Shown here: positions 10,963 through 22,946 of the stretch, in pieces
Position numbering within the stretch: the stretch's first letter is position 1
How the letters are laid out: every line of letters begins with the position of its first letter
From: Uranotaenia lowii
Taxonomy: Eukaryota; Arthropoda; Insecta; Diptera; Culicidae
Assembly: GCF_029784155.1 (NCBI RefSeq)
Contig: NC_073693.1
Location: forward strand, 335,622,023-335,686,022
Direction: 5' to 3'
DNA: 64,000 nucleotides
Notes under the pieces: model-generated
Told to the model about the DNA's origin: nothing
The model's database searches: none
What the model saw: only the letters and a program-made list of their open reading frames with translations
Program-made: the position numbers and the translations under genes

Positions 10963-13390
10963 CCACTTGTCTGTCTTCTTACTCTATAAAAATACCATTT
11001 AAAAAGAACCTACGCTTTTGAACAAATAATCTCAAAATGCCGTGCCATAAATTAATTTTTAAGTGATTCAAACATTTATTCCTCCTCAACCAAATGACCA
11101 CAAATCCGCAGCTGAACCCAGGCACTCAAACACACACAGACCGGAAGTGGAGCCGCTATTTTGTCTTTAATTTTTAATGCTATTACCCAAAAGTTGACTT
11201 TTCGAAAGCACCGACGCCACCGCCCAAAAAGCCCATCAACTGCAGCTGTCCAGGCTTATTTCCGCTCCGGTGCTGCCAGATTCCGAAAATCCTACCAAAG
11301 CAAGCTGCAACTTGCAACAATCTCATCGCTGCATAAAAAGCACTGGAAATGGTTTTTGGAGGAAACAAAAAACCAAAAAAAAAATCTAGGGAAATAAAAA
11401 TCTGTACGCCAAAGAAGTGGCAAACAACTGTACCAGCATTACGACCAGAAAACTTTTCTAGGGGAGAAAAAAAAAACTCTCACTGGCCTTCAAGGGAGCA
11501 AGTCGAACAAGTTAAAAACTTCAAAAGAAACAATATGAAAATCGGAATGAAGGATACAAGAAGTCAACCGGCCAGAGTGCAGGAAAGCGAAAATGCAATT
11601 CAAATGGCAAAACCCAACTGCAGCTGCCACGACTCCCAGAAGTCAAATCGCAATATGGAGGATGCATTTTGGTTTGTGGATCAAACTGGTATTTGGTCTT
11701 ATGGTGAGGAAAAAAAAATTGAAATAAAAAAAAATTATTTTGTTTTAAACGTTTGAAACAGTAACTGAATAAAAGAAAAAAATAACGTTAAAAAAATTAA
11801 GGATTTTTTGTACAGTGTATTTAGTTCAGATTATGATAAAAACTTCAGCTTGACAGTTCATGTTGACCAGTAGAAAAAAAATTCTTACGAAAGATAGAAA
11901 CCATTGCATTGCATTGGCCTTCAATTTGGAAGCAGAAAATGCTTCCGGGGAAAAACATCAAAGCTTTTAAGAGGATAATTTTTTGGTTGCAGGTTAGGTG
12001 CAAAATTCTTTACGAATTGTGTTGCATACTGAATATTATTACTAAATTCAAAAGTAAATTTCACTTTGATCAACTTTTGTGCAATTTTTTCTTTCTATTC
12101 AATTAAAGATGAAAAGCTAAAATATTATTTTAGAATAAACAGCTTCATACCAAAACTCATGTTTCCCGTATAAAGGAATACTCCAGATTTTTTTTTTAAC
12201 CTTAAAAGCGTCAGCTGTTTCGATTATCAAACTGAAAATTTTGCAAAAATAGCTGCCAAACTTCTGACGGCCATCTGTTACGCCTGCTGATGAAATACGA
12301 CAGTGTTGTCTCCGAAAACAGGAATCAAACCAAAAATTTGTAGCGGCGCCAGAAGAAAAGCCCAAACAATAAGTAACGACTAACGGAGAAAAACTAGTGG
12401 AACATCAGAAATTGCCTTTTTTTGCTGCATAATCTCAGACCTCAAGAAACGAAAAAAAAAACTTCTGTTAGAGAAAAAGCCTGTCGGCCGATTCTTGCGG
12501 TTGACTTTTTGACACCAGTTTTCGGTGGCTATTCCTCCTGCAATGCCTCTTTTGAACCTTTCTCTGGGAGCAAGTATGAATGGCATAGAAATTCAGTTTG
12601 TCACCAGGTTTTTTCCCCTGTTTCTGTCCAACGTCTACAGTCTGTTGAATGAAATTGAGAAAAAATGGTTCCATACTTAACGAAACCCGGTGGAGACATG
12701 CTTGGTCTAAACAGGAAGTGGACCCGGTATTTGAATTTTGCTTTTGGTGGAGGCTCGGAGGAAGAAGGTTCATTTTTCATGCTGAACTTGATGGGAGCAT
12801 GAATTTTTTTTACCGAGTCCGCCGATTCAGAAAGAAGCCTCTTTTTCCCAAAAACTGTGGGCTGATGGGTTGCGGGTTGATTGTTTTTTTTATTTCGTCT
12901 TCTTCTGTATTCCGGTAAAATGCCTGGCAGAACAGACCATTTTCAGATGAATGGATGACGGAGATTTTTCCCGCTGTCAGAAACGTCGGGCCAAAAACCG
13001 AGGACAAACTGTGCTGGGAATAAATTATTACCCGTTAATGCTGGGTGCGATTCTTTTTTCCTACCCACTTTCTCTTGAATTTTTTTTTCTGTTCCTGTTC
13101 ACTCCCGGATTTCAATTTTCATTCGCGTTTCGCAAATGAGTTTTCCTACCTTGGGAAAATGATGTACCTACCGATCCCTTTCGGATGTGGTATTGTGGAA
13201 TGATGGGGATCATTTTTCCCCGAAATTGCACTACCCATTTAATTCAACCAGCTGGAAAGCTGAGAAATCGCTTCGGATTTTTGTCGGCTTCAAAAGCAAC
13301 TTGGGTTTTCGATGATGTTTCAAATTGTATATTTAAGAGAGAAAAATTGGAAATAAAATCAAAATTTAAAAATAAAAACTATTAAAAATT
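10963..13390. other. Noncoding DNA of higher complexity
   Basis: Less AT-rich than most of the window, with poly-A interruptions. ORFs up to 135 codons lack recognisable domains and have compositions expected by chance. Nothing was assigned; unique noncoding sequence or short unrecognised exons are possible. Confidence 0.5.
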
Positions 13391-13849
13391 TGTTTAAAAA
13401 AAACTTTTGAAGATGATTTCAATTTTTTTTAAGCCTGGAAGCCAATCATCTTATATTTCAAATTGAGAAAATTGAAAAAAAATTATCAAATTGAAAATAA
13501 TTTAAAAAAAATTAAAATTTAAAAATATTGACAAATTTAAAAAAAAACTTGATAAACATTGAAAAAATGAAAAATTTAAAAATTTTTGGAAAAATTAAAC
13601 GAATTGAAAGAATTGACTGAAAAAAAAACAAATAAAATTGAAAAAAATTACAAATTGAATAAATTGACAAAAAATTTACAAAATTAAAATTAAAAAAACA
13701 ATTGAAGAAATTGAGAACATTTAAAAACTTGAAAATATGGAAAAAAATTTCAAAATAAAAAAAAAAAATAAAAAAATAAAAAAAAAATCAAAATAATCAA
13801 ACTGAGAATATTGACAAAAAAACACATTGACAAAATTTAAAATTGACAA
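13391..13849. repeat. Degenerate A-rich edge of nonamer array 2
   Basis: Low-complexity DNA built from variants of AAATTGAAAA, AATTGACAAA and AAATTTAAAA that become more regular toward 13850. It looks like the decayed older margin of the adjacent 9-bp array. Confidence 0.65.
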
Positions 13850-15697
13850 CATTGACAAAATTGACAAAATTGACAAAATTGACAAAATTGACAAAATTGA
13901 CAAAATTGACAAAATTGACAAAATTGACAAAATTGACAAAATTGACAAAATTGACAAAATTGACAAAATTGACAAAATTGACAAAATTGACAAAATTGAC
14001 AAAATTGACAAAATTGACAAAATTGACAAAATTGACAAAATTGACAAAATTGACAAAATTGACAAAATTGACAAAATTGACAAAATTGACAAAATTGACA
14101 AAATTGACAAAATTGACAAAATTGACAAAATTGACAAAATTGACAAAATTGACAAAATTGACAAAATTGACAAAATTGACAAAATTGACAAAATTGACAA
14201 AATTGACAAAATTGACAAAATTGACAAAATTGACAAAATTGACAAAATTGACAAAATTGACAAAATTGACAAAATTGACAAAATTGACAAAATTGAAAAA
14301 ATTAACAAATTTGACAAAATTGACAAAATTGACAAAATTGACAAAATTGACAAAATTGACAAAATTGACAAAATTGACAAAATTGCCAAAATTGACAAAA
14401 TTGACAAATTTGACAAAATTGACAAAACAGATTAAATTGACAAAATTGACAAAATTGACAAAATTGACAAAATTGACAAAATTGACAAAATTGACAAAAT
14501 TGACAAAATTGACAAAATTGACAAAATTGACAAAATTGACAAAATTGACAAAATTGACAAAATTGACAAAATTGACAAAATTGACAAAATTGACAAAATT
14601 GACAAAATTGACAAAATTGACAAAATTGACAAAATTGACAAAATTGACAAAATTGACAAAATTGACAAAATTGACAAAATTGACAAAATTGACAAAATTG
14701 ACAAAATTGACAAAATTGACAAAATTGACAAAATTGACAAAATTGACAAAATTGACAAAATTGACAAAATTGACAAAATTGACAAAATTGACAAAATTGA
14801 CAAAATTGACAAAATTGACAAAATTGAAAAAATTAACAAAATTGACAAAATTGACAAAATTGACAAAATTGACAAAATTGACAAAATTGACAAAATTGAC
14901 AAAATTGACAAAATTGACAAAATTGACAAAATTGACAAAATTGACAAAATTGACAAAATTGACAAAATTGACAAAATTGACAAAATTGACAAAATTGACA
15001 AAATTGACAAAATTGACAAAATTGACAAAATTGACAAAATTGACAAAATTGACAAAATTGACAAAATTGACAAAATTGACAAAATTGACAAAATTGACAA
15101 AATTGACAAAATTGACAAAATTGACAAAATTGACAAAATTGACAAAATTGACAAAATTGACAAAATTGACAAAATTGACAAAATTGACAAAATTGACAAA
15201 ATTGACAAAATTGACAAAATTGACAAAATTGACAAAATTGACAAAATTGACAAAATTGACAAAATTGACAAAATTGACAAAATTGACAAAATTGACAAAA
15301 TTGACAAAATTGACAAAATTGACAAAATTGACAAAATTGACAAAATTGACAAAATTGACAAAATTGACGAAATTGACAAAATTGACAAAATTGACAAAAT
15401 TGACAAAATTGACAAAATTGACAAAATTGACAAAATTGACAAAATTGACAAAATTGACAAAATTGACAAAATTGACAAAATTGACAAAATTGACAAAATT
15501 GACAAAATTGACAAAATTGACAAAATTGACAAAATTGACAAAATTGACAAAATTGAAAAAATTGACAAAATTGACAAAAATGACAAAATTTACAAAATTG
15601 ACAAAATTGAAAAAATTGACAAAATTGAAACAAATGACAAAACTGAAAAAATTGTCAAAATTGACAAAATTGACGAAATTGACAAAATGGACATAAT
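13850..15697 (-). repeat. 9-bp satellite array 2, (AAAATTGAC)n
   Basis: About 205 copies. The unit is the reverse complement of AATTTTGTC, the edge unit of array 1 and core unit of array 3. The variant pair GAAAAAATTAAC occurs at about 14294 and again 531 bases (59 units) later, a sign of block duplication. Sequence decays at both ends (CAGATT near 14430; many variants after 15550). Long IDK, LTK, SIL and CQF ORFs here are repeat artefacts. Confidence 0.97.
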
Positions 15698-17750
15698 TGA
15701 TAGAATGACTTTAAGAAGCATTCAAGAAAAAGAATTTTTTTTAATTATATTTTCAATTTTTTCTTACCATTTTTCAAACAGAACACTTTCGTCATAGAAC
15801 ATACATGAAATTAAAAAAAGAGAAGAAATCTTTTAGATTTTGATATATTTATTTTTGAAGTTTGGGTTATAATATCCTAGAAACCTAAGAATAACTTAAA
15901 CATTTCCGGAACATAAAGTTTGAACTCAAAGTTTTTTCGAATGTCTATTTGTTTGAGTTTTTTATTCATTAAACATATCTGGATTTAATATAAATAAACT
16001 TTCAGAAAGCTTTTTCATGCCTTGATTTGTTTATCAATCTTCGTTCTTCGAACAAGCTTAAAATAGCTTAAATCGAAGAAAAGAATTTATGACATTCCAA
16101 GGAAAACACAACCGGAAAATTTCCGCCACGCTCCAATAAATCTGTGATCAAAAAAAAAACCCCGGCGGGACTAAACGAGAATCCAATAAAAGTTAACGAT
16201 ACACCACCAGCAGAAGAAAAAAAATCTCTGAAGAAAACCAAACTCAACTGCTGTTAGTCAGTCAACAACAGCGACCAATTTCCAGAAACTGACAAACGAC
16301 GACGGCCAAGAATCCGTCTCCTGTCGCTCATTTGGAGCGGCTGATTTCTACAAATTAATTAAAAATTTTACGATTAATTATACCGCGTTAGTCAACGCGC
16401 CACGGGACCGAAAATTGCGTGTTGGCACATTTACGCTCGGACAATTTTCGACTTTGCGTGGGGATTGCTTCGGGGGAAAATGGAACTCAGGCGTACGCCG
16501 CTGCCGGTCAAATCGAGAATGCAAACAGAAAAGGGCGAATGAAAAAGGAACACCTAAATGTTTGATTTTGGGTTTCTTTTTGGTGGTACAGTGGGTGAAA
16601 AAAAAGATAAACTTTTGTGAATTCATGCCATTTTTATATCAAATCTGAAGATCTGAAGTTCCAAAATGGCTGAGTAGAAGTTTCCCAAAGGAATGGATAT
16701 TTCATTTGTGTAGAACAAATCCGCGAAAGCAGTCATGATTAAGTGGAGATGGGACCTTTAGGGGCCTTTTACGTGACTTGTAAGAGAGTATTAATTATGA
16801 GTTTTGTACAAGTTTGAGACAGTTTTAACAAGACTTTTTTCCATTTGACCACTTTCCTTAAAATTTTTCCAAGCTGACTAACGCCAGGAGACACTGTCCC
16901 AGTCTTTTCTCTCAATTTTGCATTCTCTTTCCCGTCTTAACTTCATTCTCGCCCCCACCCGCTTAAGATAAGATTGTTATCGGGAGTATCATCGTTTTTA
17001 AGGGAGTTAATTTTCATGCAAACTGGTGGTGGAATCCTTTTGATATGGCGTCGCATGGTTTGTTTTCTGGGATCGTTCCGGTGCTGGTTAAATTTTTTCT
17101 TCTCGCTTTTCGTTCCGTTTGCTTTGGTTTGAATTTGTGATTTTTTTTCCGTTTTCTCCGAGATACTTTCACCGACTTCCGAAAGCCAAACTTCAAACTA
17201 GAAAACGAAGCATGAAATTTGATTTTGATTGGATTCCGGATCATCATCTCCCGGTATCGTTTCTTTTTAATGTAAATTGAACAGAGAGCGAGCCCGGAAT
17301 TGGAAGGTGTATGTGTCGAATAATACCATCTATCCGAAAGTGAGCCTTCATTTAGAAGCATATAAAAGATATTGGCACAGAAATTGGATTTCAACCGTTG
17401 TAGTGGTGGATTGAAGGAGCAAAGTCAATTGGAGTTGTTTTCGGAAAAAGTCTGAGGTAGTCTGTGGCGGTGGATTATCTAGGGCCATTACGTTTGTGGC
17501 TTTGATTCTACGGCCAAGGATTAGTGTGATGGTATTTTCTTCTTTGGGATTAATCCATTGGGTTGTTGGAGTTTGTTTTTTTGGAGTCGTGTTTCCCAAA
17601 GTAAATATCATCGATATATTATCGGCAAACTCGATCAATAAAAAGTTTCATTAAACATTGACTTTTAATAATAAAACAAGCAAAAGCAAATCGATACCAT
17701 TAAATCACAACATCAAAACAATTGAAAATACAATTACATACAACCACCAT
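15698..17750. other. Intergenic DNA, partly of higher complexity
   Basis: 15700-16050 is AT-rich. 16050-17640 is more complex, with TTAATTA/TAATTA sites around 16355-16380 of the kind homeodomain proteins bind. ORFs of about 80-126 codons show no family signature. No gene is assigned. Confidence 0.5.
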
Positions 17751-18483
17751 ACAATTACAATACAATTACAATACAACTACAATACAATTACAATACAATT
17801 ACAATACAATTACAATACAATTACAGTACAATTACAATACAATTACAATACAATTACAATACAATTACAATACAATTACAATACAATTACAACACAATTA
17901 CAATACAATTACAATACAATTACAATACAATTACAATACAATTACAATACAATTACAATACAATTACAATACAATTACAATACAATTACAATACAATTAC
18001 AACACAATTACAATACAATTACAATACAATTACAATACAATTACAATACAATTACAATACAATTACAATACAATTACAATACAATTACAATACAATTACA
18101 ATACAATTACAATACAATTACAATACAATTACAATACAATTACAATACAATTACAATACAATTACAATACAATTACAATACAATTACAATACAATTACAA
18201 TACAATTACAATACAATTACAATACAATTACAATACAATTACAATACAATTACAATACAATTACAATACAATTACAATACAATTACAATACAATTACAAT
18301 ACAATTACAATACAATTACAATACAATTACAATACAATTACAATACAATTACAATACAATTACAATACAATTACAATACAATTACAGTACAATTACAATA
18401 CAATTACAATACAATTACAATACAATTACAATACAATTACAATACAATTACAATACAATTACAATACAATTACAATACAATTA
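17751..18483 (+). repeat. 11-bp satellite (CAATTACAATA)n
   Basis: About 66 units. The variants are few: CAGTACA near 17824 and 18386, and AACACAATTA at 17891 and 18001, exactly 110 bases (10 units) apart. With 11-bp units, the frame shifts each unit, giving the TITIQLQYNYN period of 11 residues in long artefactual ORFs. No link to the 9-bp satellite is evident. Confidence 0.97.
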
Positions 18484-20682
18484 CCCATGCATGCAATCGA
18501 AAGAAATTGACATAGTGTTGGATTTTTTTTTCGAATACACTCTTTACATGCGATAAAGAACTCAATGAATTACGAGATATTGTGAATGGAAATGGCTTTT
18601 TTTAGATAAAAATATTGTTATCGTGAATCATTCAACATTCATTCCTTTCTACTTTTCAAACGCAAAACTCCATCGAAGGCGTTCAAATCAACACAATAAT
18701 AAGAGCGCACTACTGGGTAGTGTCTTCAACAGCAAGTCTGCCATCTCTCTTGACTCAGTACGTACAAAAGTCTTTGTCTTCGGAACCGTTGTAGATGATG
18801 TTTGCTCGCATTAACAGCGAAACAGGAAAAATGGAAAGCAGCGAAACAACAGCTGCGGAAAAAGGATTTCGCGTTCTTTAATTAGTGAAAGGAAAAACGT
18901 GACAAATTAAAATCCAAGCCCGAAAAACTACACCCCGATCTACTGTCTAGCTAAAGCTACCATGAAGAAAAGCAACTGCTAGTTGGAAATTTTTCCTCGG
19001 AACCCATTTCATCGTCCTCCAGAATGAGAATGGAACGAAACAGAACGGATCGACACAGAAAAGGCAATGACTTTTGTACCGAGTTTCAGGGGACGAGGAC
19101 GACGATGGACCAAGGCAAATTTGTGGAAGGGTCAAATGATGAAGCGTGACAAGTACAGAGAAAATTGTGCTTTGTCCTGGAAGAAAACTTGTTTCGAAGC
19201 TCTCGATTTTTGCAGCACCCGATGAATTAAGTGGTGTTTGAAAGTTGCCGATGTTGTTGCTTCCTTTGTTGTTGGTTTTTCTCTTTCGCACAATGCTAGT
19301 TATTAATCATCCAGGGTGTACGGCGAAAATGCTCCTCCGAGCAAGTTCCTTTTGTGGTTGAATTTGGCAGCCAACTTCCGGTTCGGCAAAATATTCACCC
19401 ACCCACAACATAGTTCTCCCCGGAAACCAATCCGAATTCATCCTCCCGGCAGCCTTTTCTTTCTTTTCATGTTGGCTTTCGGTGTCGTCTCGGTTGCTCG
19501 TAATTAATCACAACCCAGCGTAATGGACCATTACGAAAAACTGTTTCGGTTTAACAACTTCCGGGAGATGAATTATTTTCGATTGGACCGACACAAGAGA
19601 TACGCCACAGGAACAATCACAAAAGGTGCGGTGGGTGGACAGAACTAATTTGAAGCTCTCACTCGAGTGAAGGGAAAGATGAATGAAGCTGGAAATCGAT
19701 ATCACTGGAAGTACAAATGATACCTGACAAAACAATGGTAGTTTAGCAAATGGAGGAATAAGCCATAAGATTATTGGCTATCTACCAAAGATAAAGTATG
19801 CTCTTTTGTACCCAAACTTTATTATGATGAAATAGAGAATGTATGAAGTAGCATTTTTTTGTTCAATATTCAAAATTCATATTCCAAGACGCACAGATTA
19901 AGCCAATTGGAGTTGTGTAGTTTCATAATTAATCTTTTAAAACTTTTTAAATGCATTTTATTTTTTAAATGATTTGATTGAATGTTAGAATAGATATGTT
20001 TCATTTATCGTGTGTTTTAAAGGAGTTCTAAGAGTACTGAAATTCAAAACAATCTCAATAAAACAGGTTTTTTTAGCTATGCTTCAAATATAAAATTTTG
20101 GATAAATAAAAAAGATACTTGTAATTGTATTCAAATATCTCGGACTGCATAACACTGACTTGGAAACTCTTTTTGTATTTATTAGGTGTTTATTGTTACA
20201 TATAATGAACAGTATTGTTGATATTAGTGAAGCTGTAATAGAAAAAATCAAAATAAAAAATGCATTTTTTAGAGAAAATTTGGCATTAGCGAAAGTTTTA
20301 GTCTCGATAGTGAAATTTAAGAAATCTGATTTTCTATGGACCGTAACTGTCAATTTAAAACAAAGATTGAAAATAATTATTCACCAAAATTGGTAAGAAA
20401 TTGAAGAAGTTGTGGTTATTGTACTAATTCAGTAGTAATTGATTTTTAAATAATTTTACGAAACGCACTGTACTAATTTAAAAAATTGGAAGAATTAATG
20501 ATAAATCTCACTCGCTCCAAAATAAAACTGATCATCAATATACCAGAAGGTCTCTATTGTGAGAGATATTTTCCGGTTTTATACTCGAGTGAAGCCAAAA
20601 ATTCTTTATTTTCATTGATGACTTTTTTCTTTGATGACTGATTGCTTTTTATGGATATTTTTCTCTTGAATCCTTAGTTGAG
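18484..20682. other. Noncoding DNA
   Basis: 18600-19750 is relatively GC-rich and complex (for example around 19311-19520) but has no convincing ORF longer than about 115 codons and no domain match by eye. 19750-20680 is AT-rich with nothing recognised. Confidence 0.5.
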
Positions 20683-21102
20683 ACAAATATTTCACACCAA
20701 GACTGCAACACAATTGAAATTTAAACAAAAAAGTTATTGAGTTTCAAATATTGTGTTTTGGCCGCAAATTTTCGTCTTGTACGTGATGCGTAAAATGTAC
20801 TCATTACAAGTTAGACGACAATTTGCGGCCAAAATACAACCTATGAACCGCAATACACTAAGGTTTTTTTTTTACGCGGTATTGATTCCGTCGTTAACGT
20901 ATAGGACTTGGAATATTTTCGCTTAAAAAACGTGTTGATTCGTGAAAGCCGTGTAGAAGAATCATATCCATGGCAAAAAACCGCGTAAAAAGAAGCCGTG
21001 TTAGTAGAACTGAGCAAAATCAAACCGCGTAAAAAAGACCTTAGTGTAATTTTTTTTTTATTCAAGTTCAATCGTGTTGCAGTCTTCGTATGAAATATTT
21101 GT
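20683..21102. mobile_element. Fold-back element interrupted by a MITE
   Basis: The left end (20683-20718) and right end (21061-21102) are inverted copies about 36-40 bases long, sharing ACAAATATTTCA and GACTGCAACAC with about three mismatches. A second inverted pair lies inside: GTTTTGGCCGCAAATT (about 20755) and AATTTGCGGCCAAAA (about 20819). Removing the 191-bp MITE and one copy of its TA leaves an element of about 230 bp. No ORF. Confidence 0.75.
20856..21046. mobile_element. TA-flanked MITE with CACTAAGG ends
   Basis: Terminal inverted repeats CACTAAGGTTTTTT... and ...AAAAGACCTTAGTG extend into TTTACGCGG / CCGCGTAAA, flanked on both sides by TA. TA duplication points to the Tc1/mariner group of transposases. 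191 bp with no coding capacity. It is nested in the fold-back described separately. Confidence 0.85.
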
Positions 21103-21112
21103 TTTAATTAGG

Positions 21113-21219
21113 GATTATGTCACATGGTCGATTATGTCACATGGTCCGATTATGTTGCATGGTTGGATTTTGTCACATGGTCCGATTACTTTGCATGATT
21201 GGATTATGTAACATGGTCA
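21113..21219 (+). repeat. 18-bp minisatellite (GATTATGTCACATGGTCC)
   Basis: Six units of 17-18 bp. Units alternate between GTCACATGGTCC and TTGCATGGTTG types, so the array can be read as a 36-bp dimer. It ends directly in front of the LTR. Confidence 0.9.
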
Positions 21220-21224
21220 ATTAT

Positions 21225-21719
21225 TGTTGGCGACGATCTTACTCACATCTCACCAACTGTTATACTGAACATCCCACAGTGGATATTACCATCGAATGAC
21301 AAGAGAATAGAGTGATAGGAGCGTAAGGTAATTTTCGAGACTGTTATCAGCTCTCAGGGAGTTAGTCTAGCTCAAATCATCAGCCAATAAACGCCAACTT
21401 GTATCGAATGTAATTCTTGTCGGTCAATACAGTTTTCTTATAAATTCTATCGTAGTACTTTACATTTTGATTTTTATCAACCAATCGAAGAAAATTTACC
21501 TGGTTAGATGCGCGAAAGTTTGCTGAGTAGAACGATACCAAAATTAGTGGAATTACGTGTGTCCACTGCTGTGTAAACGCCCTTGAATGCAACGACCATA
21601 AGGTCTATCATCCCCAACGATAGAATCTAGTGTCGGCCGTAAAACTACGGCTTAAGCATTCCTGCATGCATAGGAAGTGATCTTACACCTGGCTCAGCTC
21701 ACGAATCAAGGGGACAACA
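21225..21719 (+). mobile_element. 5' LTR of the BEL/Pao element (predicted)
   Basis: The segment starts TGTTGGCGACG and ends GGGACAACA, so it has TG...CA ends with short inverted termini TGTTG/CAACA. It is followed 5 bases later by a primer-binding site and later by BEL/Pao gag-pol. AATAAA at 21386-21391 could be its polyadenylation signal. No second LTR copy was seen in the window, so the boundaries rest on these signals rather than on an LTR pair. Confidence 0.65.
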
Positions 21720-21724
21720 TTTTA

Positions 21725-21740
21725 TGGTGCCGTGACCAGG
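21725..21740 (+). other. Primer-binding site of the BEL/Pao element
   Basis: TGGTGCCGTGACCAGG begins with TGG, complementary to a tRNA CCA end, and closely resembles the PBS region of many insect BEL/Pao elements. The priming tRNA was not determined. Confidence 0.65.
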
Positions 21741-22069
21741 ATATGCGGCTGAGCTTGATACTGGTATCCTTTGTATTCGATCAACTATTGTTCCTGGCCA
21801 AGCCAAGTTTTAGCGCCAATCGCCATTGAATTGCAGTTGCATTACTTCATTGTTATATAAAATATTTCAACACCATCGTCAGCCATCAATTTGCATGCTC
21901 TGGCAGTCGACACCATTTTGCATGAAAATCTAAAGGATAAGCATCGAAGTCTGGTCAAAGCTCGAGATCGAATTTTTCAGGGCCTAAACTAAGTGGGCCA
22001 CAGCAACCTACCTTTTGAAGCTGACTGAGATTACTATTTGCAACTGGCTTACAGCACGAGAGAAAGGAT

Positions 22070-22925
22070 ATTTAAAGTACAAGGCCTTGGAACTACAGGC
22101 CTCAGGTGAGTGCCTGTCCAACCATATACTGCATGTTAAGTGGTGTTACCTGGGATTTTTATCTACATTTCATGAATAAACGAGCATTCCACTAATGCTG
22201 ATGCGGTGATCTTCAAGCATCTATTTATTCATACCATCAAACGGGCAACCGCAAGGAATTCACACGATTGACGATCAAGACTCTGACAACAAACTGACTC
22301 GATAAATTGGTATGCTTGGATGCCGATATCTTTTGGAAGTTCGAGTAATATTTGAATACAAGGCTTGATTGAAACAGGCATCAGGTGAGTGTCTTTCCAA
22401 CATTTTAAGGTGCTTGATTGGTGCTTCCTGGGAAATTCATTTTTCATTCTCGGTGTATAAACAACGTTTCGAGCGACGATCACGAGTGGGAGAATACAAC
22501 GAGGAAAGGCTGCCTGAAATCGATATCCTTCAATTTTTGGGTGAAGTGTGCTCCCAAGCTTAATCTGAGATATACAACAAAATTCAAGGAGTAACAATAG
22601 AATCTTGTCCTGACGGAGGCCGGAAGCTGCTGGTTAAACAAAATCAAGGCCTAATTTGAACAGGCCTCAGGTGAGTGCCTGTCCAATAAATTTTCCAGCT
22701 TTAGGCGGTACTTCCTAGGATTTTTGGTTTTCTCTTTTTTCGGTGAGCCCTTATAACATTCTGAGGTGGTGATCCTACGAGCTGAGCTGATTTGAAAAAA
22801 AAAAATACAAGGACTAATAACGATAGGCCTCAGGTGAGTGCCTGTCCAATCAGCTCTACGTTAAAAGGCGGTACTTCCTTGGTTTTCTTGTTTTCATTTC
22901 CGGTTTTGAATCGAGATTTTCTTTG
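22070..22925 (+). repeat. Four leader repeats with GTGAGT in the BEL/Pao 5' UTR
   Basis: Each repeat has a head close to CAGGCCTCAGGTGAGTGCCT (heads at 22096, 22375, 22661 and 22824) followed about 40 bases later by a segment like GGCGGTACTTCCTGGGATTT (near 22138, 22419, 22704 and 22866). Spacing is 279, 286 and 163 bases. Each head contains CAG/GTGAGT, a perfect animal splice-donor consensus. The stretch lies between the PBS and the gag start. Confidence 0.8.
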
Positions 22926-22946
22926 CTGGTCTGGTAGTGGTAGGCA

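Noticed and set aside
13721..15696. ORFs of 202-617 codons (LTK, IDK, SIL, CQF repeats)
   Set aside because: Artefacts of the inverted 9-bp array.
17658..18515. ORFs of 262-285 codons (QLQYNYNTITI repeats) as a Q/N-rich prion-like protein
   Set aside because: The repeat is a pure 11-bp satellite in which all three frames encode the same peptide; composition is set by the DNA repeat.
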